A stretch of DNA of 33,776 nt from JBFHKO01 sp041595355. GTDB lineage: Bacteria; Pseudomonadota; Gammaproteobacteria; Enterobacterales; Aeromonadaceae. Of this stretch, positions 31,495-33,776 are shown in pieces (positions within the stretch are counted from its first letter, which is position 1; each line of letters starts with the position of its first letter). Both the position numbers and the translations under genes were made by a program. The notes beneath the pieces are model-generated. The model searched no databases and was not told the DNA's origin. It was given only the letters and a program-made list of their open reading frames with translations. The DNA lies in NCBI GenBank assembly GCA_041595355.1, contig JBFHKO010000005.1, positions 1 to 33,776 on the forward strand. The letters are read 5' to 3'.

Positions 31495-33267
31495 ATGCAA
31501 ACCTCCCATTCTGTTTCCGGATACCAGGCCCAGCCAGGCTGGCCGACCCTGAAACGGCTGCTCGCCTATGTCAAGGATCGCAAGGCCGGTCTGATCCTGG
31601 CCATCATCGGCATGACCGGCTATGCCGCCGTGGACACCACCTTCGTTTACTCCATTCAGCCGCTCATCGATGAGGGTCTGAGCGGCAAGAATCCCGCCGT
31701 ACTGCGCTGGATGCCACTGTTCGTCATCGGCATCGTCTTCCTGCGGGGGATTTGCAATTTCGTCTCCGATTTCTGCATGGCCTGGGTGGGCAACCACGTG
31801 GTGATGAAACTGCAGCGGCAAGTATTCACCCACCTGATGGGCATGCCGATGGCGTTTTTCGACCGCAACAATACCGGCAACCTGCTTTCCAAGGTGACCT
31901 ACGATGCCAGCCAGGTGTCGGCCGCCGCCAGCTCGACGCTGGTGTCGCTGGTGCGGGAAGGGGCGACCGTCATCGGCCTGCTGGGACTGATGTTCTACCA
32001 CTCCTGGCAGCTGTCGATGATCTTTTTCCTGGTCGGCCCGGTGGTGGGCGTACTCATCGCCATCATCAGTCGGCGCTTTCGTCGCATCAGCCGCCAGATC
32101 CAGCACGCCATGGGCAACATCACCACCACCACCGAGCAGATGCTGCGCGGTCATCGGGAGGTGCTGATGTTCGGTGGCCAGCAGGTGGAGTCCAGCCGCT
32201 TCGAGGGCGTCAGCAATCAGGTCCGCCAACAGAACATGAAGATGGTGGTGGCCGATGCCGTGGGCTCGCCACTGGTGCAGATCATCGCCTCCACCGCCCT
32301 GGCGGTGTTGCTGTATGTGGCCACCATGGACGGCGTGCGCGAGACCCTGTCGCCGGGCACCTTCACCCTGGTGGTCACCTCCATGATGATGCTGCTCAAA
32401 CCGCTCAAGAGCCTGACCCAGGTCAATGGCCAGTTCCAGCGCGGCATGGCGGCCTGTCAAAGCCTGTTCGAGCTGCTGGACCGCGAGCTGGAAGCGGACA
32501 CGGGGCGCGAAACCCTGGCGCGGGCCCGCGGCGAGATAGCGTTTCGCGATGTCACCTTCACCTATCCCACCAAGGAGACGCCGGCCCTGCGACAGGTCAG
32601 CTTCGCCATCCAGCCGGGACGTACGGTGGCGCTGGTGGGCCGCTCGGGCTCGGGCAAGAGCACCATTGCCAGCCTGCTGACCCGCTTCTATGACGTGCAG
32701 CAGGGGCAGATACTGCTGGATGGTCGCGATGTGCGCGATTACCGGCTGCGTGATCTGCGCCGCCAGTTCGCCCTGGTGTCCCAGAATGTCCACCTGTTCA
32801 ACGACACTGTGGCCAACAACATCGCCTATGCCGCCGGCGAGCAGTACAGTCGCGAGCAGATCATCGAGGCCGCGCGCATCGCCAATGCCGACGCGTTCAT
32901 CCGTCAGATGCCCCAGGGCTATGACACCCTGGTCGGCGAGAACGGGGCCACCCTCTCCGGTGGCCAGCGTCAGCGGCTCGCCATCGCCCGCGCCCTGCTG
33001 CGCGATACCCCGATACTGCTGCTGGACGAGGCCACCTCGGCGCTGGATACCGAGTCCGAGCGCCATATCCAGACGGCGCTCGAGGCGCTGGCCAAGGACA
33101 GAACCACCCTGGTCATTGCCCATCGCCTGTCCACCATCGAAAAGGCGGACGAGATACTGGTGGTGGATGAGGGACGCATCATAGAGCGCGGCACCCACGC
33201 CGAGCTGCTGGCCAAGGGCGGTGCCTATGCCATGTTGCGCTCGACCCAGTTCGGGGAGTCGGCATGA
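31495..33267 (+). CDS. msbA: MsbA, lipid A–core ABC flippase
   Basis: MsbA flips lipid A–core across the inner membrane. The 590-residue half-transporter has six membrane helices in the first 330 residues and an ATPase domain with Walker A GRSGSGKST, signature LSGGQRQRLAIARALL, Walker B ILLLDEATSALD and the H-loop VIAHRLST. AAGGTG is ten bases before the ATG. It follows comEC by 31 bases and overlaps lpxK by four bases (ATGA), the order known from E. coli. Confidence 0.96.
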   Translation: MQTSHSVSGYQAQPGWPTLKRLLAYVKDRKAGLILAIIGMTGYAAVDTTFVYSIQPLIDEGLSGKNPAVLRWMPLFVIGIVFLRGICNFVSDFCMAWVGNHVVMKLQRQVFTHLMGMPMAFFDRNNTGNLLSKVTYDASQVSAAASSTLVSLVREGATVIGLLGLMFYHSWQLSMIFFLVGPVVGVLIAIISRRFRRISRQIQHAMGNITTTTEQMLRGHREVLMFGGQQVESSRFEGVSNQVRQQNMKMVVADAVGSPLVQIIASTALAVLLYVATMDGVRETLSPGTFTLVVTSMMMLLKPLKSLTQVNGQFQRGMAACQSLFELLDRELEADTGRETLARARGEIAFRDVTFTYPTKETPALRQVSFAIQPGRTVALVGRSGSGKSTIASLLTRFYDVQQGQILLDGRDVRDYRLRDLRRQFALVSQNVHLFNDTVANNIAYAAGEQYSREQIIEAARIANADAFIRQMPQGYDTLVGENGATLSGGQRQRLAIARALLRDTPILLLDEATSALDTESERHIQTALEALAKDRTTLVIAHRLSTIEKADEILVVDEGRIIERGTHAELLAKGGAYAMLRSTQFGESA

Positions 33268-33776
33268 GCCTGACGGGACTCTGGTACCGAGCCAACCCCT
33301 GGGTCTGGTTGCTGAGTCCCCTGGCGCTGCTGTTCGTGGCGGTGGCGCGCGTGCGGCGCTGGCTCTATCGGCGTGGCTGGCTGCATCGCTACCGTCCGCC
33401 GGTGCCGGTGCTGGTGGTCGGCAACCTGACGGTGGGCGGCAATGGCAAGACGCCGGTGGTGATCTGGCTGGTGGAGTTGCTGCAACAGGCCGGTTTTCGC
33501 CCGGGTGTGGTCAGCCGCGGCTACGGCGGGCGGGCGGGCCATTACCCGCTGCTGCTCGACAGCGCCACCTCGCCCGCCGAGGCGGGCGACGAGCCGGTGC
33601 TTATCCACCGGCGCTGCGGCTGTCCGGTGGCGGTGGATGCCAATCGAACGGCGGCGGTGCAGGCCCTGCTGGCCGGTGGCCAGGTGGATGTCATCGTCTG
33701 TGATGACGGTCTGCAGCACTATGCGCTGGCGCGGGATCTGGAGCTGGTGGTGGTGGATGCGCAGGACGACCCGGCG
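33264..33776 (+). CDS. lpxK: LpxK, tetraacyldisaccharide 4'-kinase (3' end beyond window)
   Basis: LpxK adds the 4'-phosphate to the lipid A precursor at the inner membrane. The first 171 codons are visible, of about 330 in the family. They show an N-terminal membrane helix, WLLSPLALLFVAVARVRRWLY, the Walker A GNLTVGGNGKT (residues 53–63), VVSRGYGGR and VIVCDDGLQHYAL. The reading frame is open to the last base. It overlaps the msbA stop as ATGA. Confidence 0.95.
   Translation, partial: MSLTGLWYRANPWVWLLSPLALLFVAVARVRRWLYRRGWLHRYRPPVPVLVVGNLTVGGNGKTPVVIWLVELLQQAGFRPGVVSRGYGGRAGHYPLLLDSATSPAEAGDEPVLIHRRCGCPVAVDANRTAAVQALLAGGQVDVIVCDDGLQHYALARDLELVVVDAQDDPA

Noticed and set aside
29535..33198. 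Long minus-strand open frames (599 and 660 codons) under comEC and msbA
   Set aside because: Gln/His/Arg-rich antisense translations of well-conserved genes; no start signals and no family similarity.
1..33776. CRISPR arrays or insertion sequences
   Set aside because: No spaced repeat series, transposase or terminal inverted repeats were seen apart from the tRNA-Thr island.

Overview
The window looks like chromosomal DNA of a GC-rich gammaproteobacterium, most likely in or near the Aeromonadales (Aeromonas, Oceanimonas or Zobellella type). The evidence is the conserved blocks hinT–COG3014–ycfL–lpoB–thiK–nagZ–ycfP–ndh, csiV–mfd / lolCDE and comEC–msbA–lpxK, together with tRNAs that are close to E. 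coli thrW and proL. This placement rests on gene order and recalled protein similarity; no database was searched.

Left edge (1–2490): a complete tRNA-Thr(CGU) gene on the minus strand is followed by a 2.4-kb integrated remnant. A perfect 42-bp copy of the tRNA 3' half recurs at 27–68. Between the copies lie a tyrosine recombinase that has lost its N-terminal part but kept its catalytic residues, and a lone class II Fic-domain protein.

2837–6634: metabolic and envelope genes. These are a YqhD-type NADPH aldehyde reductase with an internal 22-residue duplication, a MarR regulator divergent from a PLP aminotransferase with an exact 8-7-8 palindrome between them, and a PagL-type lipid A deacylase.

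6635–8983: the most distinctive part, a nifB–fdxN–nifQ operon for nitrogenase FeMo-cofactor synthesis. Its upstream region carries a NifA activator site (TGT-N10-ACA), an IHF-like site and a -24/-12 sigma-54 promoter in the expected order and spacing. NifB builds the iron-sulfur core (NifB-co), the ferredoxin probably supplies electrons or clusters, and NifQ supplies molybdenum. No structural nif genes are in the window, so they should lie elsewhere. nifQ overlaps a convergent DUF1289 gene at the stop codons.

8980–12028: a DUF1289 protein, tRNA-Pro(GGG) with a clear promoter and terminator, a class I-like dihydroorotase with a DxQxH metal motif, and a divergent two-domain 6-carboxytetrahydropterin-synthase-like protein.

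12161–24016: the housekeeping and cell-wall cluster. It contains hinT, three lipoprotein genes including the PBP activator lpoB, a thiK-like kinase, a DUF6279 lipoprotein, nagZ (peptidoglycan recycling), ycfP and ndh. Convergent with ndh is a csiV–mfd pair in which csiV is translationally coupled to mfd.

24215–33776: lipoprotein release (lolC-lolD-lolE, overlapping genes); a small five-cysteine protein of unknown function behind a Fur-like operator; DedA and DUF2062 membrane proteins; then comEC, msbA and the start of lpxK, cut by the window end. The envelope theme (LolCDE, MsbA, LpxK, PagL, LpoB, CsiV, NagZ) runs through most of the window.
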